Source: a virus. From it: a stretch of 53,745 nucleotides of DNA. Under the pieces are notes generated by a model, which was not told the origin of the DNA, ran no database searches, and was given only the letters and a program-made list of their open reading frames with translations. The stretch lies in IMG/VR virus record IMGVR_UViG_3300029258_002378, positions 1-53,745 of that record. One strand, written 5' to 3'. Positions 15,178 to 24,424 of the stretch are shown here, piece by piece. How positions within the stretch are numbered: the stretch's first letter is position 1; each line of letters starts with the position of its first letter. Made by a program: the position numbers and the translations under genes.

Positions 15178-16025
15178 CGGCAGCTCCAATTTTATTGTCC
15201 ACAACCGTATTTAATCAGACTTCAGCAGAGGGGGAACAGCGTATTCGGTCGCTTGGATTTTCACGGCAGCGATTCATTACTGAGCACACATACATTGCTC
15301 AGGTATGGAAGGATCAGTTCGGTCCAGGTGATGAATGGAAAAAGAAACTGGCGGAAATTCCGAAACCACAGCGCCTTGATGAAGTTGTGCTCGACTATTC
15401 ACTGATTGCGGATGAGATGATGGCAATTCCGCCCATGGACAAGCTCGGAAATGATGAAGACGAAGATCACGTCGTTTGCCTGAATTATGAGGATTGCCAT
15501 GCATTATTGGATTGGCAAGCGAAAGATGATGATAAACGGCGGTATGCATTGGGTATGCATGCTGGCGTAGTTGGGACAGCGCAAGCGTACTTGACGCCAT
15601 CTCGTATTTTTGGGACATGGGGAACAGCGAAATGTAGACGGGGGGGAAAGCATACTATTTCGTCGTGGCGAAATGTGGCGGCGAGAATGTGTCAATGCGC
15701 TCATATATCTGGTTATTTCAACAACCATAATGTCGAAGAATGGTCGTGGCTGAAAGCACAAGTCGCTAATGGGTTGCAGTGGCCATATGTGCGACTTCAT
15801 TTGTATCATCGCTCTCAGAAACATCATATTCTGCTGAATCCCGACATACTCAGTAAACAAGCATCGATGTTCAAACAGATGGTTGGTGAGTTTGGCCATC
15901 CAGATGCAGGCATTGTTTTCTGGGCGATGGACAAGTGGGGAGTTATGAAAGGACAGCCACAGCACGAGATCGATCAAACGTTTTTCGATGCCTGCAAAGC
16001 AATTCGAGATGGCATTACTGGATAA
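15174..16025 (+). CDS. Hypothetical protein, possible TIM-barrel glycoside-hydrolase-like lysis or virion protein
   Basis: The protein is 283 residues, coupled to terminase by ATGA. The C-terminal half has patterned strands and aromatics (VAARMCQCAHISGYFNNHN, WPYVRLHLYHRSQ, GHPDAGIVFWAMDKW) reminiscent of a TIM-barrel glycoside hydrolase that shows a strand then a tryptophan-rich end. I cannot assign catalytic residues. It precedes a membrane protein gene. An endolysin/holin pair between terminase and portal is possible, but no other endolysin is seen in the genome except NlpC/P60 at the tail tip. Confidence 0.5.
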   Translation: MTAAPILLSTTVFNQTSAEGEQRIRSLGFSRQRFITEHTYIAQVWKDQFGPGDEWKKKLAEIPKPQRLDEVVLDYSLIADEMMAIPPMDKLGNDEDEDHVVCLNYEDCHALLDWQAKDDDKRRYALGMHAGVVGTAQAYLTPSRIFGTWGTAKCRRGGKHTISSWRNVAARMCQCAHISGYFNNHNVEEWSWLKAQVANGLQWPYVRLHLYHRSQKHHILLNPDILSKQASMFKQMVGEFGHPDAGIVFWAMDKWGVMKGQPQHEIDQTFFDACKAIRDGITG

Positions 16026-16037
16026 GGAGTTGTATCC

Positions 16038-16829
16038 GTGAATCGAGGACTTGAAACTACATTGCTTGCGTTAGCGCTCGTTATACTGACGGCGCTCATT
16101 CTCATCTTTGCTCCCGACAAACACAAGGAGTGGATGGCAGCCATTCCGATTGTTATCGGTGCTGTACGTTTATTGTTCGCATATGGTGTAACCAAAGATA
16201 CGACACGAGTGGGCAGTTTTTTCTTGGTCGCTGCACTCGGTATTACACTGATCCTTGGCGGGTGTATCGGCACAAGTAAGTTTGAGGCAGAAACAGAGCA
16301 AATTGCGTACGTTATCGATGAAAGCGGTAACGAAGTGGAACAGCGTATCCCCGTAAAAATCAAAGGCGAAGGGGTGCATGCTCCTCACATATACGCGAAC
16401 GAGTGGGGATTGCATATTACACCCGAACCATCGAGCGATACACAGATTACAGCAGAGGAGGGGCTGCTTATTACTGGGGATCGCACTGCCGCCGGCATTG
16501 CTATTATGATGAAGAAGGGGGGTGACGTTGCCATTACATATGGGAGCGATAAGCTAGTCACTATCGGAGAGGCGTCATATGATCCCGTAACTGGCGCGTT
16601 TACACTTACGAATCTTGGCGCTGATCCGACTGCAAAGTTTCAGACGCTTATGGAAATAGCGCTTGCACACTACGATCAAGCGGAACATGCGACTGGAGCT
16701 CAAAAGGAAGCCATGATTGCAATGGGGGATATGCTTACTAAAGTTGCCAAAGCGTATTTGACAGCAGGCATATCTGAACTTGCCCCTAATGAGACTGTCG
16801 TTCAACCGCCGATTGAATCAATCCCATAG
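16038..16829 (+). CDS. Membrane protein with two to three N-terminal spans, holin candidate
   Basis: The protein is 263 residues from GTG 16038 with AAGGAG upstream. Hydrophobic spans lie at about residues 7-25 (LALALVILTALILIFA), 34-50, and 61-77, where VAALGITLILGGC looks like a lipobox. The remaining ~185 residues are soluble, Gly/Thr-rich with beta-like repeats, then a helical end. The topology fits a membrane anchor with an exported or cytoplasmic domain. A holin-like or superinfection-exclusion role is inferred only from membrane character and the neighbouring possible hydrolase. Confidence 0.6.
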   Translation: MNRGLETTLLALALVILTALILIFAPDKHKEWMAAIPIVIGAVRLLFAYGVTKDTTRVGSFFLVAALGITLILGGCIGTSKFEAETEQIAYVIDESGNEVEQRIPVKIKGEGVHAPHIYANEWGLHITPEPSSDTQITAEEGLLITGDRTAAGIAIMMKKGGDVAITYGSDKLVTIGEASYDPVTGAFTLTNLGADPTAKFQTLMEIALAHYDQAEHATGAQKEAMIAMGDMLTKVAKAYLTAGISELAPNETVVQPPIESIP

Positions 16830-16859
16830 AGACCTTTCTCTTCTTTTCCTCCTCAATTG

Positions 16860-16926
16860 CGCCCCGCCCGATACACAAAGTGGGCGCAGTCCCCCAGCCG
16901 TCGGTGGGCGGCTGAGGGGATTTCTC
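16860..16926 (+). terminator. Two stacked hairpins before the portal gene (possible terminator or processing site)
   Basis: A first stem pairs GCGCCC with GGGCGC. A second, strong stem pairs CCCCxAGCCG with CGGCTxAGGGG at about 16893-16921. Only a short ATTTCTC follows, so intrinsic termination would be partial. It separates the packaging/membrane genes from the head operon. Confidence 0.45.
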
Positions 16927-16942
16927 AAATCTGGAGTATCTA

Positions 16943-18448
16943 ATGGCAGTAACTGGGACATTACCGAACGATAGCGATAAAGTCGACGTCCAATCGGTGT
17001 CATATCAAGCAATGTCTGAGAAGTGGAAACCGCTTCATGCATTGCTTGGCGGCACAAATGAAATGCGTGAGCGGAAAGATACGTATTTACCACGGGAGGA
17101 AAAAGAAACAAAGAATCAGTATGATATTCGTGTAGCCCGGTCGTACCTGTTTAATGCATACGGTGACACAGTTGGCAAATTGTCCGATAAACCATTCACA
17201 AAACCAGTAACAATTAGTGGCGCTGAAGGTGTTGACTGGATTGAGGAAATTCAAGCTAATGTGGATGGCGTGGGCACCGAAATATCACAGTTTGGTCGTG
17301 AACTACTTAATGCGTGCTTAGTATACGGCAAAACTCATGTCCTTGTCGATTTTCCCTTTGTCCCGGGGGGGTTGACAATGGCGGAAGAAAAAGAGTTGGG
17401 CGTCCGTCCAACGTTTGTGCACTACACAGCCGTACAATTACTTGGATGGAAAAGCGAAGTTGTCAACGGTAAACGTCGACTTCTGCAAATTCGCTTGTAC
17501 GAGGTGCAAGTTGAACCAAGTGGATTGTACGGTGATTGGGAAGTTGAGTATATCCGTGTATTTAATGCGCCAGGCACTATTACTGAAGATAACCCAGACG
17601 GCAAAGGTACATGGGAGTTGTGGCGAAAGACACCAAATGATGATGAGTTTAAACAAGACAAGGTTGGTACTCACACATTCGGCGAAATCCCGTTCATTAC
17701 AATCTACGCTGAAAAGACGGGATTTATGACGGCGGAACCCCCGCTGTACAACCTCGCTCAACTGAATATTGCTCATTTCCAATCGTACTCTGATTATCGT
17801 CATGCACTTCGTTTCCAATCGTTTGGGATGGTATTTATTTCAGGTATCACCCAGGAAGAGGCAGATGATGTTACGGCTGTCGGACCAAACCGTCTGATTC
17901 ATGCAAAAAATCCTGAAGCAAAAGCAAGCGTTATCGAACATCAGGGAAAAGCACTCGCTGCTGCTCGCGAGCATTTGAAAATGCTTGAAGAATTGATGCA
18001 GGTGCTTGGATTACAGCCCCTTATGCAAAAATCGAGCAGTACGGCGACAGGTGAGGCAATACGTGAAGGGAAAAACAATGCATCAATCCAGACGTGGATT
18101 CGTGCAATCGAAGCGGGCATTTATGCGTGCTACGAATTCGCAGCAAAATGGGGAAAACAAGAACTGCCCTCTGATTTCGGAGTTGACATCTTTAGTGATT
18201 TTGCCTTGTCATACGCTGCCACTAAAGATATTGAACTGCTATTAAAAGCAAGGGAAAAGGGCGAAATCTCGCGTGAGACGTTCCTGTACGAACTCAAACG
18301 TCGTGCTATGCTTGATGAAGCAACGGACATCGATGAAGAGATGGAACGTATCGATCAAGAGGGGCCAAAATTATTTGAAATTGGTCTTGGAGATAGTGGG
18401 GAAGATATGGGCGGGGATAAAGATGGAGACGAGGAAGACGAGGAGTAA
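16943..18448 (+). CDS. Portal protein (DUF4055-like)
   Basis: The protein is 501 residues from ATG 16943. Features of DUF4055-type portals are visible: NAYGDTVGKLSDKPF near residue 80, a central GFMTAEPPLYNLAQLN region, the long helix LMQKSSSTATGEAIREGK near residue 360, and an acidic C-terminus. The portal dodecamer forms the DNA entry vertex and docks terminase and the head-tail connector. It lies directly upstream of the MuF-type head gene, as usual in siphophages. The end is four bases before the next start. Confidence 0.88.
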   Translation: MAVTGTLPNDSDKVDVQSVSYQAMSEKWKPLHALLGGTNEMRERKDTYLPREEKETKNQYDIRVARSYLFNAYGDTVGKLSDKPFTKPVTISGAEGVDWIEEIQANVDGVGTEISQFGRELLNACLVYGKTHVLVDFPFVPGGLTMAEEKELGVRPTFVHYTAVQLLGWKSEVVNGKRRLLQIRLYEVQVEPSGLYGDWEVEYIRVFNAPGTITEDNPDGKGTWELWRKTPNDDEFKQDKVGTHTFGEIPFITIYAEKTGFMTAEPPLYNLAQLNIAHFQSYSDYRHALRFQSFGMVFISGITQEEADDVTAVGPNRLIHAKNPEAKASVIEHQGKALAAAREHLKMLEELMQVLGLQPLMQKSSSTATGEAIREGKNNASIQTWIRAIEAGIYACYEFAAKWGKQELPSDFGVDIFSDFALSYAATKDIELLLKAREKGEISRETFLYELKRRAMLDEATDIDEEMERIDQEGPKLFEIGLGDSGEDMGGDKDGDEEDEE

Positions 18449-18451
18449 ATC

Positions 18452-20746
18452 ATGCCAAGTTTGCTGAAGGATCCTCGTTATATTCAAGCAGCTTCGTCAG
18501 TGAATGATACGTTGGCGAATGCTGCTATTCGTCACAGTGTTTATCTCGAGCACTTTAAGACGGGTGAAGTACGAAAGATAATAACACTGCTTAATCGTGA
18601 TGTCTTTCCAGACATTATCGAGAATTATGGGCGACGGCTGAGCAATATTGCTACTCGAGGATTCGACACTGGTCCAGCAACAACGCAACGTATAGCGAAC
18701 TTGGTAAAATCAACACGAGCACAGATTGGTGCTGGTGTGCAGCTCGCTGGTGGTACACTCGTTAAGGACATGAAGGATTTTGCATTAACAGAGGCAGAAT
18801 GGCAACGTGCAATCCTATCGAAATCTGTTCCTTTAGATTTGCAATTTACTCTTCCTTCTGTGCAGCAATTACGTAGCATTGTGACAGCACGTCCGATGCA
18901 GGGGGCATATATTAAACAGTGGTTCGATTCGCTTAGTAAATCGTCCCAATTGAACTTCGTTCAGCAATTGAATATTGGACTAGTGCAGGGGGAATCTGTC
19001 CAACAGTTAACACGTCGTCTTGCAAGTAAAGGGGGTGTTCTTGATCAAACACGTCGGCATATCCAAACGCATGTTCGTACAGCGGTCAACCACGTCTCAA
19101 CTCATGCACGAGAAGCAACGTATGAAGCAAACGACGATGTAATAAAAGCCGTGCAAATCGTTGCTACACTTGATGCACGAACGACTGATATCTGCATGGC
19201 GCAAGACGGGAAGACGTATCCTATTAACGAAGGATGGCGTCCACCTGGTCATCATCAATGCCGTACCACAACTGTCCCCATAACAAAAAGTTGGAAAGAG
19301 TTGGGCATTAAGGGGTTAGATGCTCCTCCTGCTGGTACACGAGCATCAATGAACGGACAAGTGCCTGCACGTCAAACGTACGGTGCGTGGTTGAAAAAGC
19401 AACCGAGAAAAGTACAGAATTCAATACTGGGCAAAGAACGAGCAGAGCTATTCCGTCAAGGCAAAGTACCGATTACAAAGTTCGTTGACCATCGGGGTAA
19501 ATCGTACACACTCGAACAACTGCGTCGGAAAGAGGGATTACGTACTGTACATGAGCAAGCACCGATCCCCACTGACCCCCTTATTTTACAGGAGGAAATT
19601 AACGATCTTCTTGCTCAGTTGCAAGTAGCGACAGATCCCAAAGTGAAGAAGCGTCTTCGTGCAGCGTTGAGGAAGCGTGGTCATAGGGGTGGCTTAAAAA
19701 AGACGACCGTTAAAAAGAAAACGAAAAAGAAGGTAACGCCTAAACCCCCCATTACATCGGATAAACCCGATATTCCAAGACGTGGTCAACCTGATCTACC
19801 CAAACTGCCCGAGCAAGCATTGACGGGCAAGCAAGTAGAAACAGAGGCACGAAAGTTGATTGCACGTCGTAACGGGTTATCTGAGGCGCAACTCAAGAAA
19901 ACTCGTGCATCGATCCGTCAACTTGAAAAGCAGCGCGATAGTATCGCTAAGCAAATTGAATCGAGGTATCTCAAAGGTGAGTTGGGGGATTTGAACGCTC
20001 AGATTAGCAGTGTTCGAGCTGGAAGAATTAGTGGGCAATTAGCGGAAAGGGTCACACAAGATTATCGCCGTGTAAATCGGGGAATGCAGGCAGAAATTAG
20101 GAGTCGCACCTCTCATATTAACGATCAAATCCAATCACTTAAGGACTCAATGCGGGTGAACATGAAAGGGGTAAAAGAGGAGATTCACGCGCTACTTCGT
20201 GTACCTTTATCTGAGCGATCATTAGTCAAAGCATTTTTTGAACGTAGCATTACTAGTCTGCATGTTCAAGAAGACATCAAAGAATCAAGCAGATGGCTTA
20301 GTAATGTCCTGTCAAAAAGGAGTGTTAAGCACGTGGGCGTAAATGCGGGGCAATTGATAACAGGGGGACGTCCATATCATAGCGTGGGAACGATTTACAT
20401 TGCTCCTGATAATGGGCTGAAAACAATCTTGCACGAAATTGGGCACTTGCTTGAGTTCCATAATCCGAAGTGGAAGCGTGCAGCGAATGCATTCTTATCC
20501 AAGCGTACAGCGGGGGAACGCGCTCAATCACTAAGAAAACTTACAGGATTATCGTATAGAGCGGATGAAGTTGCGAAACCTGATAAGTTTATTCAGGCTT
20601 ATATGGGTAAGATTTACAAATCACCATCTACTGAAATATCATCGATGGCGTTAGAAATGCTGTACGCTGACCCGGTTAAGTTATTACAAAAGGACCCGGA
20701 AATGTTCAGGTGGATTGTGGATATGTTACATGGAGTAGAGATATGA
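18452..20746 (+). CDS. MuF-type minor head protein with basic linker, coiled coil and C-terminal HExxH metallopeptidase-like domain
   Basis: The protein is 764 residues behind GAGGAG. The N-terminal 300 residues are a phage Mu gpF-like morphogenesis domain, with the MuF signature VATLDARTTDICMAQDG (about 241-257) and GWRPPGHHQCRTTT. Residues about 376-420 hold a helical hairpin motif ending KKRLRAALRKRGHRGGLKK and a Lys/Thr-rich stretch, shared with other proteins of this phage. A long coiled coil (about 440-600) precedes the C-terminal domain with LHEIGHLLEFHNP (about 658-670), a zincin HExxH-type motif, then PYMGKIY-like and STEISSMALEMLY segments. Such MuF-fused domains may be ejected with DNA into the host. 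The next gene overlaps as ATGA. Confidence 0.88.
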   Translation: MPSLLKDPRYIQAASSVNDTLANAAIRHSVYLEHFKTGEVRKIITLLNRDVFPDIIENYGRRLSNIATRGFDTGPATTQRIANLVKSTRAQIGAGVQLAGGTLVKDMKDFALTEAEWQRAILSKSVPLDLQFTLPSVQQLRSIVTARPMQGAYIKQWFDSLSKSSQLNFVQQLNIGLVQGESVQQLTRRLASKGGVLDQTRRHIQTHVRTAVNHVSTHAREATYEANDDVIKAVQIVATLDARTTDICMAQDGKTYPINEGWRPPGHHQCRTTTVPITKSWKELGIKGLDAPPAGTRASMNGQVPARQTYGAWLKKQPRKVQNSILGKERAELFRQGKVPITKFVDHRGKSYTLEQLRRKEGLRTVHEQAPIPTDPLILQEEINDLLAQLQVATDPKVKKRLRAALRKRGHRGGLKKTTVKKKTKKKVTPKPPITSDKPDIPRRGQPDLPKLPEQALTGKQVETEARKLIARRNGLSEAQLKKTRASIRQLEKQRDSIAKQIESRYLKGELGDLNAQISSVRAGRISGQLAERVTQDYRRVNRGMQAEIRSRTSHINDQIQSLKDSMRVNMKGVKEEIHALLRVPLSERSLVKAFFERSITSLHVQEDIKESSRWLSNVLSKRSVKHVGVNAGQLITGGRPYHSVGTIYIAPDNGLKTILHEIGHLLEFHNPKWKRAANAFLSKRTAGERAQSLRKLTGLSYRADEVAKPDKFIQAYMGKIYKSPSTEISSMALEMLYADPVKLLQKDPEMFRWIVDMLHGVEI

Positions 20747-20988
20747 GTCGCGTATCAATTGAAACTCCTCTGGGGGATGCAGTTATTGAGAACGGCCAAT
20801 GGGAATCCGAAGATAATGAGTTCCTTGAGATGGTCGAGGCGGTACAAGCATGGGTGGATGAGTTTGAATCGGTGGGGCATATTCCGGATACTGATGAATT
20901 TTCGGCGATTCGTGTTGTTAATGAACTTGGGGGTAGGGTTGTTTCGATTGGGGGAAGAGAGGAGTTTGTCAAAAACCGGGTATATTAG
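20743..20988 (+). CDS. Small acidic hypothetical protein coupled to the MuF-metallopeptidase
   Basis: The protein is 81 residues, start overlapping the MuF stop as ATGA with GGAG upstream. It is acidic, with an N-terminal strand pair (VSIETPLGDAVIENGQW), a helix (DNEFLEMVEAVQAWVDEF) and a Gly-rich end. No family recognised. Coupling to a gene that ends in a predicted protease domain makes an inhibitor or chaperone role possible, but nothing in the sequence proves it. Confidence 0.65.
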   Translation: MSRVSIETPLGDAVIENGQWESEDNEFLEMVEAVQAWVDEFESVGHIPDTDEFSAIRVVNELGGRVVSIGGREEFVKNRVY

Positions 20989-21152
20989 AGGGAACTTCTA
21001 GATCTTTTCTTATAAAAAAGCTGCTAGGCGTACCCCCTCGATATAAAATTTACGCCGTCCAATAGATTGCGAGAGGCAATCTTGATTTCATAAACCCGAA
21101 CGGTAAATGAGATGTTTACCAGTCCAAAGGCGAGATGCCGAGGAGTAACACA
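20989..21152 (+). ncRNA. Structured leader before the scaffold-capsid operon: three consecutive hairpins
   Basis: This gap holds three inverted repeats on the plus strand: GGCGTA/TACGCC (21027-21032 with 21051-21056), AGATTGC/GCAATCT (21064-21070 with 21076-21082, five-base loop) and GGTAAA/TTTACC (21102-21107 with 21115-21120). A GAGGAG ribosome binding site follows. None is followed by a U-run, so it reads as a structured 5' leader or processing site rather than a terminator. Confidence 0.5.
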
Positions 21153-21914
21153 ATGGCCCTTATTCCTGTGATTGACCAAGAGGCGTATGATGCTTTGAAC
21201 GAGACGATCAAAGCGGAGTACAAATCGAACGATGGCGGCAATTTCATCTTAGATGTAACGCCGACAAATGGATTTGAGTTGCGTGATACTAGTGCTCTTC
21301 AAAAGGCACTTGGCGAAGAGCGAACGGCGCGGCGAGCTGCTGAGACAGCAGTCAAAGCGTTCGGTGACATTACCGCTGAAGAAGCGCGAGAGGCGATTCA
21401 GAAGGCGAAGAATGCAAAAGCTCCGAAGGACGTAGACGAGGCGGTTCAGTCCGCGCTCGCTGAAGCACGAACTCGCCACGAAAGTGAAACGAAAAGCAAA
21501 GACGATCGAATCACTGCACTGACGAGGCAACTTGAAACTGCGCTCATCACAAGCGAAGCGACAAAGGCGATTGTGGAAAACGGTGGTTCGGTGGATCTGC
21601 TACTTCCGCATGTTAAGTCGTCAACTCGTATGAGAGAAGGCGATGATGGTAAAGTCGTAGTCGAAGTACTTGATGGAAACGGCAATGCTCGTTTTAACGC
21701 GGAAGGCAACCTTCTTTCGATTGGTGAAAAAGTCGGCGAAATGAAGGGTGTAGATGCATATGCACCGGCGTTCAAAGGGACTGGTTCCGCTGGGAGCGGA
21801 GCTGGCAGTCAGGACAGTACAGGCGCAAATAGTGCCGGTATTAAAACCGGTAGCGCTGACTTTCAGAAATTGCCCCCCTCCGAACGTCTCAAAGCAGCGC
21901 GGAGGCAAGGGTAG
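21153..21914 (+). CDS. Scaffold-like head assembly protein
   Basis: The protein is 253 residues from ATG 21153 behind GAGGAGTAACACA. It is a charged helical rod: a coiled coil from about residue 60 to 150 rich in Ala, Glu, Lys and Arg (EERTARRAAETAVKAF, DRITALTRQLETAL), then a Gly/Ser/Ala linker and a basic amphipathic tail (PPSERLKAARRQG). This is the pattern of phage scaffold proteins, whose tail binds capsid subunits. It lies directly before the capsid gene. Confidence 0.78.
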   Translation: MALIPVIDQEAYDALNETIKAEYKSNDGGNFILDVTPTNGFELRDTSALQKALGEERTARRAAETAVKAFGDITAEEAREAIQKAKNAKAPKDVDEAVQSALAEARTRHESETKSKDDRITALTRQLETALITSEATKAIVENGGSVDLLLPHVKSSTRMREGDDGKVVVEVLDGNGNARFNAEGNLLSIGEKVGEMKGVDAYAPAFKGTGSAGSGAGSQDSTGANSAGIKTGSADFQKLPPSERLKAARRQG

Positions 21915-21937
21915 AAGTAGTCGAAAGGAAAACATCC

Positions 21938-22867
21938 ATGGCGCTCACGCTTGTTGAAGCTGCGAAGCTCCACTCTGGCGACGTTGTTCGGTCAGCAGTG
22001 ATTGAAGTATATGCCCGTTCTTCGGATATTCTTCGTGTACTCCCGTTTGACAACATCCCCGGCAATGCGCTTCGTTACAATCAAGAGCAGACGCTTCCCG
22101 GCATCGGTTTTCGTGGTGTGAATGAGGGATACACGGAGGCAACCGGTATCATCAATCCCGTTACGGAATCGCTTGTGATCGCTGGCGGTGATTTGGACGT
22201 GGACAAGTTCATCGTCCGTACGATGGGCGTAGACCAGCGTTCAACACAAGAAGTGATGAAGATCAAGTCGCTCGCCCATCGCTGGACGAAGACATTCCTC
22301 AAAGGTGATACGGCATCGGCAGTTAAGGAGTTTGACGGACTTCAGGTTCGTCTCGTTGGCAATCAGTTGATTAACGCTGGATCGACTTCGGGTGGCGATG
22401 CTTTGTCACTGGCGAAACTCGATGAACTTATTGACGCAGTAAATGATCCGTCTTATCTGATTATGAATAAGACGATGCGCCGCCGTTTGTCAGCAGCGGC
22501 TCGTTCTTCATCTGTAGGCGGTTACATCACGTATGAACTGGATGAGTTTGGCCGTCGAGTAACTAAATACAACGATCTGGACATCTTGATCGCTGATGAA
22601 GACGAGACGGGTACACAGATCTTGCCGTTCACGGAGGCCAACCCCGGTGGTGGAGCTGCTGCGTCAACGTCGATCTATTGTATCTCAGTCGGCGAGCAGA
22701 AACTCAGTGGTATTCAGAACGATACGATCGAAGCGGAGGATCTTGGTGAACTCGACACCAAGCCGTGTTACCGTACTCGTGTCGAATGGTACAATGGTAT
22801 TACTGTTTACCACCCGAAGGCTGCCGCTCGTCTGAATGGAATCAAGAATGCGGCTGTTAGTGCATAA
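21938..22867 (+). CDS. Major capsid protein (HK97-like fold expected)
   Basis: The protein is 309 residues. It lacks an N-terminal scaffold domain because scaffold is separate. Pattern features of a capsid are seen: an N-arm, PITESLVIAGGDLDVDKFI-like strand (residues about 75-95), the spine helix STQEVMKIKSLAHRW, an A-domain with YLIMNKTMRRRLSAAAR, and a final strand pair before GITVYHPKAA. Position after scaffold and clean codon use support the call. I did not see an obvious crosslinking lysine motif. Confidence 0.85.
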   Translation: MALTLVEAAKLHSGDVVRSAVIEVYARSSDILRVLPFDNIPGNALRYNQEQTLPGIGFRGVNEGYTEATGIINPVTESLVIAGGDLDVDKFIVRTMGVDQRSTQEVMKIKSLAHRWTKTFLKGDTASAVKEFDGLQVRLVGNQLINAGSTSGGDALSLAKLDELIDAVNDPSYLIMNKTMRRRLSAAARSSSVGGYITYELDEFGRRVTKYNDLDILIADEDETGTQILPFTEANPGGGAAASTSIYCISVGEQKLSGIQNDTIEAEDLGELDTKPCYRTRVEWYNGITVYHPKAAARLNGIKNAAVSA

Positions 22868-22943
22868 CATCAACTGAGCGGCATATCCACTGAACATGGG
22901 CTGTTTAGTTTGATTATCGTCTAAACCGTAGGAGGTTTTTCAA

Positions 22944-23204
22944 GTGACGACAACCATCAAAACTACTTCGATTGCAGTTGATAGCGGGGGCTCCAAGAAA
23001 GAGCGACAAGTGGCGGCTGCTACGACATTCTCGCCGCTTACAATTACATGGACAACTGCTGAACCTACGACAGGTGATGCGCTCACGATTGCGGACGGGG
23101 CGACTCCGACCGTGGCGGAGCTTGGGTCTTTTGCGGCTTGCATTACGCCGAAAGTGAACGCTCTTCTTGCGGCATGTAAGGCGCATGGCATTATTGCCGA
23201 ATAA
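22944..23204 (+). CDS. Small head-associated protein (decoration candidate)
   Basis: The protein is 86 residues from GTG 22944 with AGGAGG at ideal spacing, so it is probably made in large amounts. It is Thr/Ala-rich and beta-like (TTTIKTTSIAVDSGG, PLTITWTTAEPTTG), ending in a short helix. Position between capsid and the next head gene suggests a decoration or fibre-base protein. No family recognised. Confidence 0.6.
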   Translation: MTTTIKTTSIAVDSGGSKKERQVAAATTFSPLTITWTTAEPTTGDALTIADGATPTVAELGSFAACITPKVNALLAACKAHGIIAE

Positions 23205-23266
23205 TGGAACTAGTCCTCGGCATTGTGACTGAAACTAATACCGCAATCCCTTAGGAGATTTAAACA

Positions 23267-23725
23267 ATGGGATCCAAAGCGGACATGAACTTCACATTTG
23301 ACAGTGATCTCGAATTGAAGGACGCCGGTCTTGTCGCGGCATCCGCGGCAGCGACTGTTAACGGTTCAGCGCAAATCCTTGATCTGGGTGATGCGTTGAT
23401 GCAAGGCATGGTTGTTATCGAGGTCAGTGCGATCGAAATTGCCTCCAACGACGAGGCGTACACAATTGTAGCTCAGTTCTCGTCTGATGCTGACTTCGGA
23501 ACTGCCGGGAACATTCACGATATGTGTCAAATGCATCTTGGCGCCAAAGAGACGAAGCTGAGTGACTGTGATAAAGACGATGAGGCTGGACGCTATCTGT
23601 TGCCCGTTCAGAATTGGGAGGATGGCACATACTACCGTTATATGCGGCTTTATACCGTAGTTGCTGGCACCATCGCCTCGGGTATCAACTATCGGGCATT
23701 CCTGTCGAAAGGAAGTCTTCAGTAG
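23267..23725 (+). CDS. Capsid cement-like protein (Bbp16-type)
   Basis: The protein is 152 residues with GGAG upstream. It shows alternating beta strands: ILDLGDALMQGMVVIEVSAI, EAYTIVAQFSSDADF, and a final TVVAGTIASGINYRAFLS. The layout resembles Bbp16-type cement proteins that lie at capsid junctions. It follows the capsid gene by two positions. Similarity is judged by pattern only. Confidence 0.6.
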   Translation: MGSKADMNFTFDSDLELKDAGLVAASAAATVNGSAQILDLGDALMQGMVVIEVSAIEIASNDEAYTIVAQFSSDADFGTAGNIHDMCQMHLGAKETKLSDCDKDDEAGRYLLPVQNWEDGTYYRYMRLYTVVAGTIASGINYRAFLSKGSLQ

Positions 23726-23768
23726 TTGATGACCTCTATGTTTCTCGTAAATAAGGAGTGGGGATTGC

Positions 23769-24320
23769 ATGAGTAATCCCCCCTCCCTTTTACCCACTGA
23801 CGGAGTTTTTGATATGATTACACAAGATCACGTTGGTCCGGACGGTAAAGTATCGATGACGTACATCGGTGAAGACGCCAAACCGAACCAAGACCCGATT
23901 CGTGTATGGCCTGTGGACGCTAACGAGATGTTACGTTCTGGGCATTACAAACTTACTGAAGGTACTGTAAGTGTCCCCCTTCCGCCGATTATTCCGACGT
24001 TCAAAACCTTGATGACGAAAGCGCACGGTGACCTTATCGAAATGGCGGCATTGGGGGGTGTTCCTGGCGTTACAAAAACATCAGCAAAAGAGGAAATCGC
24101 TAACGCCATCATTAATCACTTTGCCATCAAGATGGGGTTTGGCCCACAACACCCTCAAGGATCTATGGCCGAAGATACTGATGAAATTTCGGCCCCAGCA
24201 GCACCATCGAAAAAGGTGGGAAAGGAAACCACCAAGAAACGTGGTCGTCGTGCAACGAACGGTAACAAGGGCACCGACACTAATGAAAATGAAGAAGGAT
24301 CTGATGACCCCCGGACGTGA
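23769..24320 (+). CDS. Head-associated hypothetical protein with SAP-like helix pair and basic tail
   Basis: The protein is 183 residues. The first ATG (23769) has GGAG upstream; Met16 (23814), with GGAGTTTTTGAT, is an alternative start. Residues about 78-115 (LMTKAHGDLIEMAAL then KTSAKEEIANAIINHF) resemble the SAP/HeH helix-extended-helix fold found in small head proteins. The C-terminus is Lys/Arg-rich (GKETTKKRGRRATNG), possibly DNA-contacting inside the head. Confidence 0.6.
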   Translation: MSNPPSLLPTDGVFDMITQDHVGPDGKVSMTYIGEDAKPNQDPIRVWPVDANEMLRSGHYKLTEGTVSVPLPPIIPTFKTLMTKAHGDLIEMAALGGVPGVTKTSAKEEIANAIINHFAIKMGFGPQHPQGSMAEDTDEISAPAAPSKKVGKETTKKRGRRATNGNKGTDTNENEEGSDDPRT

Positions 24321-24424
24321 AGTAAGTTCGCGAGCTGTGTCAGTGGGTCCTGTGGGTGTGCCTCGCAGTCCATGACAAGGCACGATGGGTGGCGGGGTTC
24401 TTTTTATAAGGACGAGGAACCACT

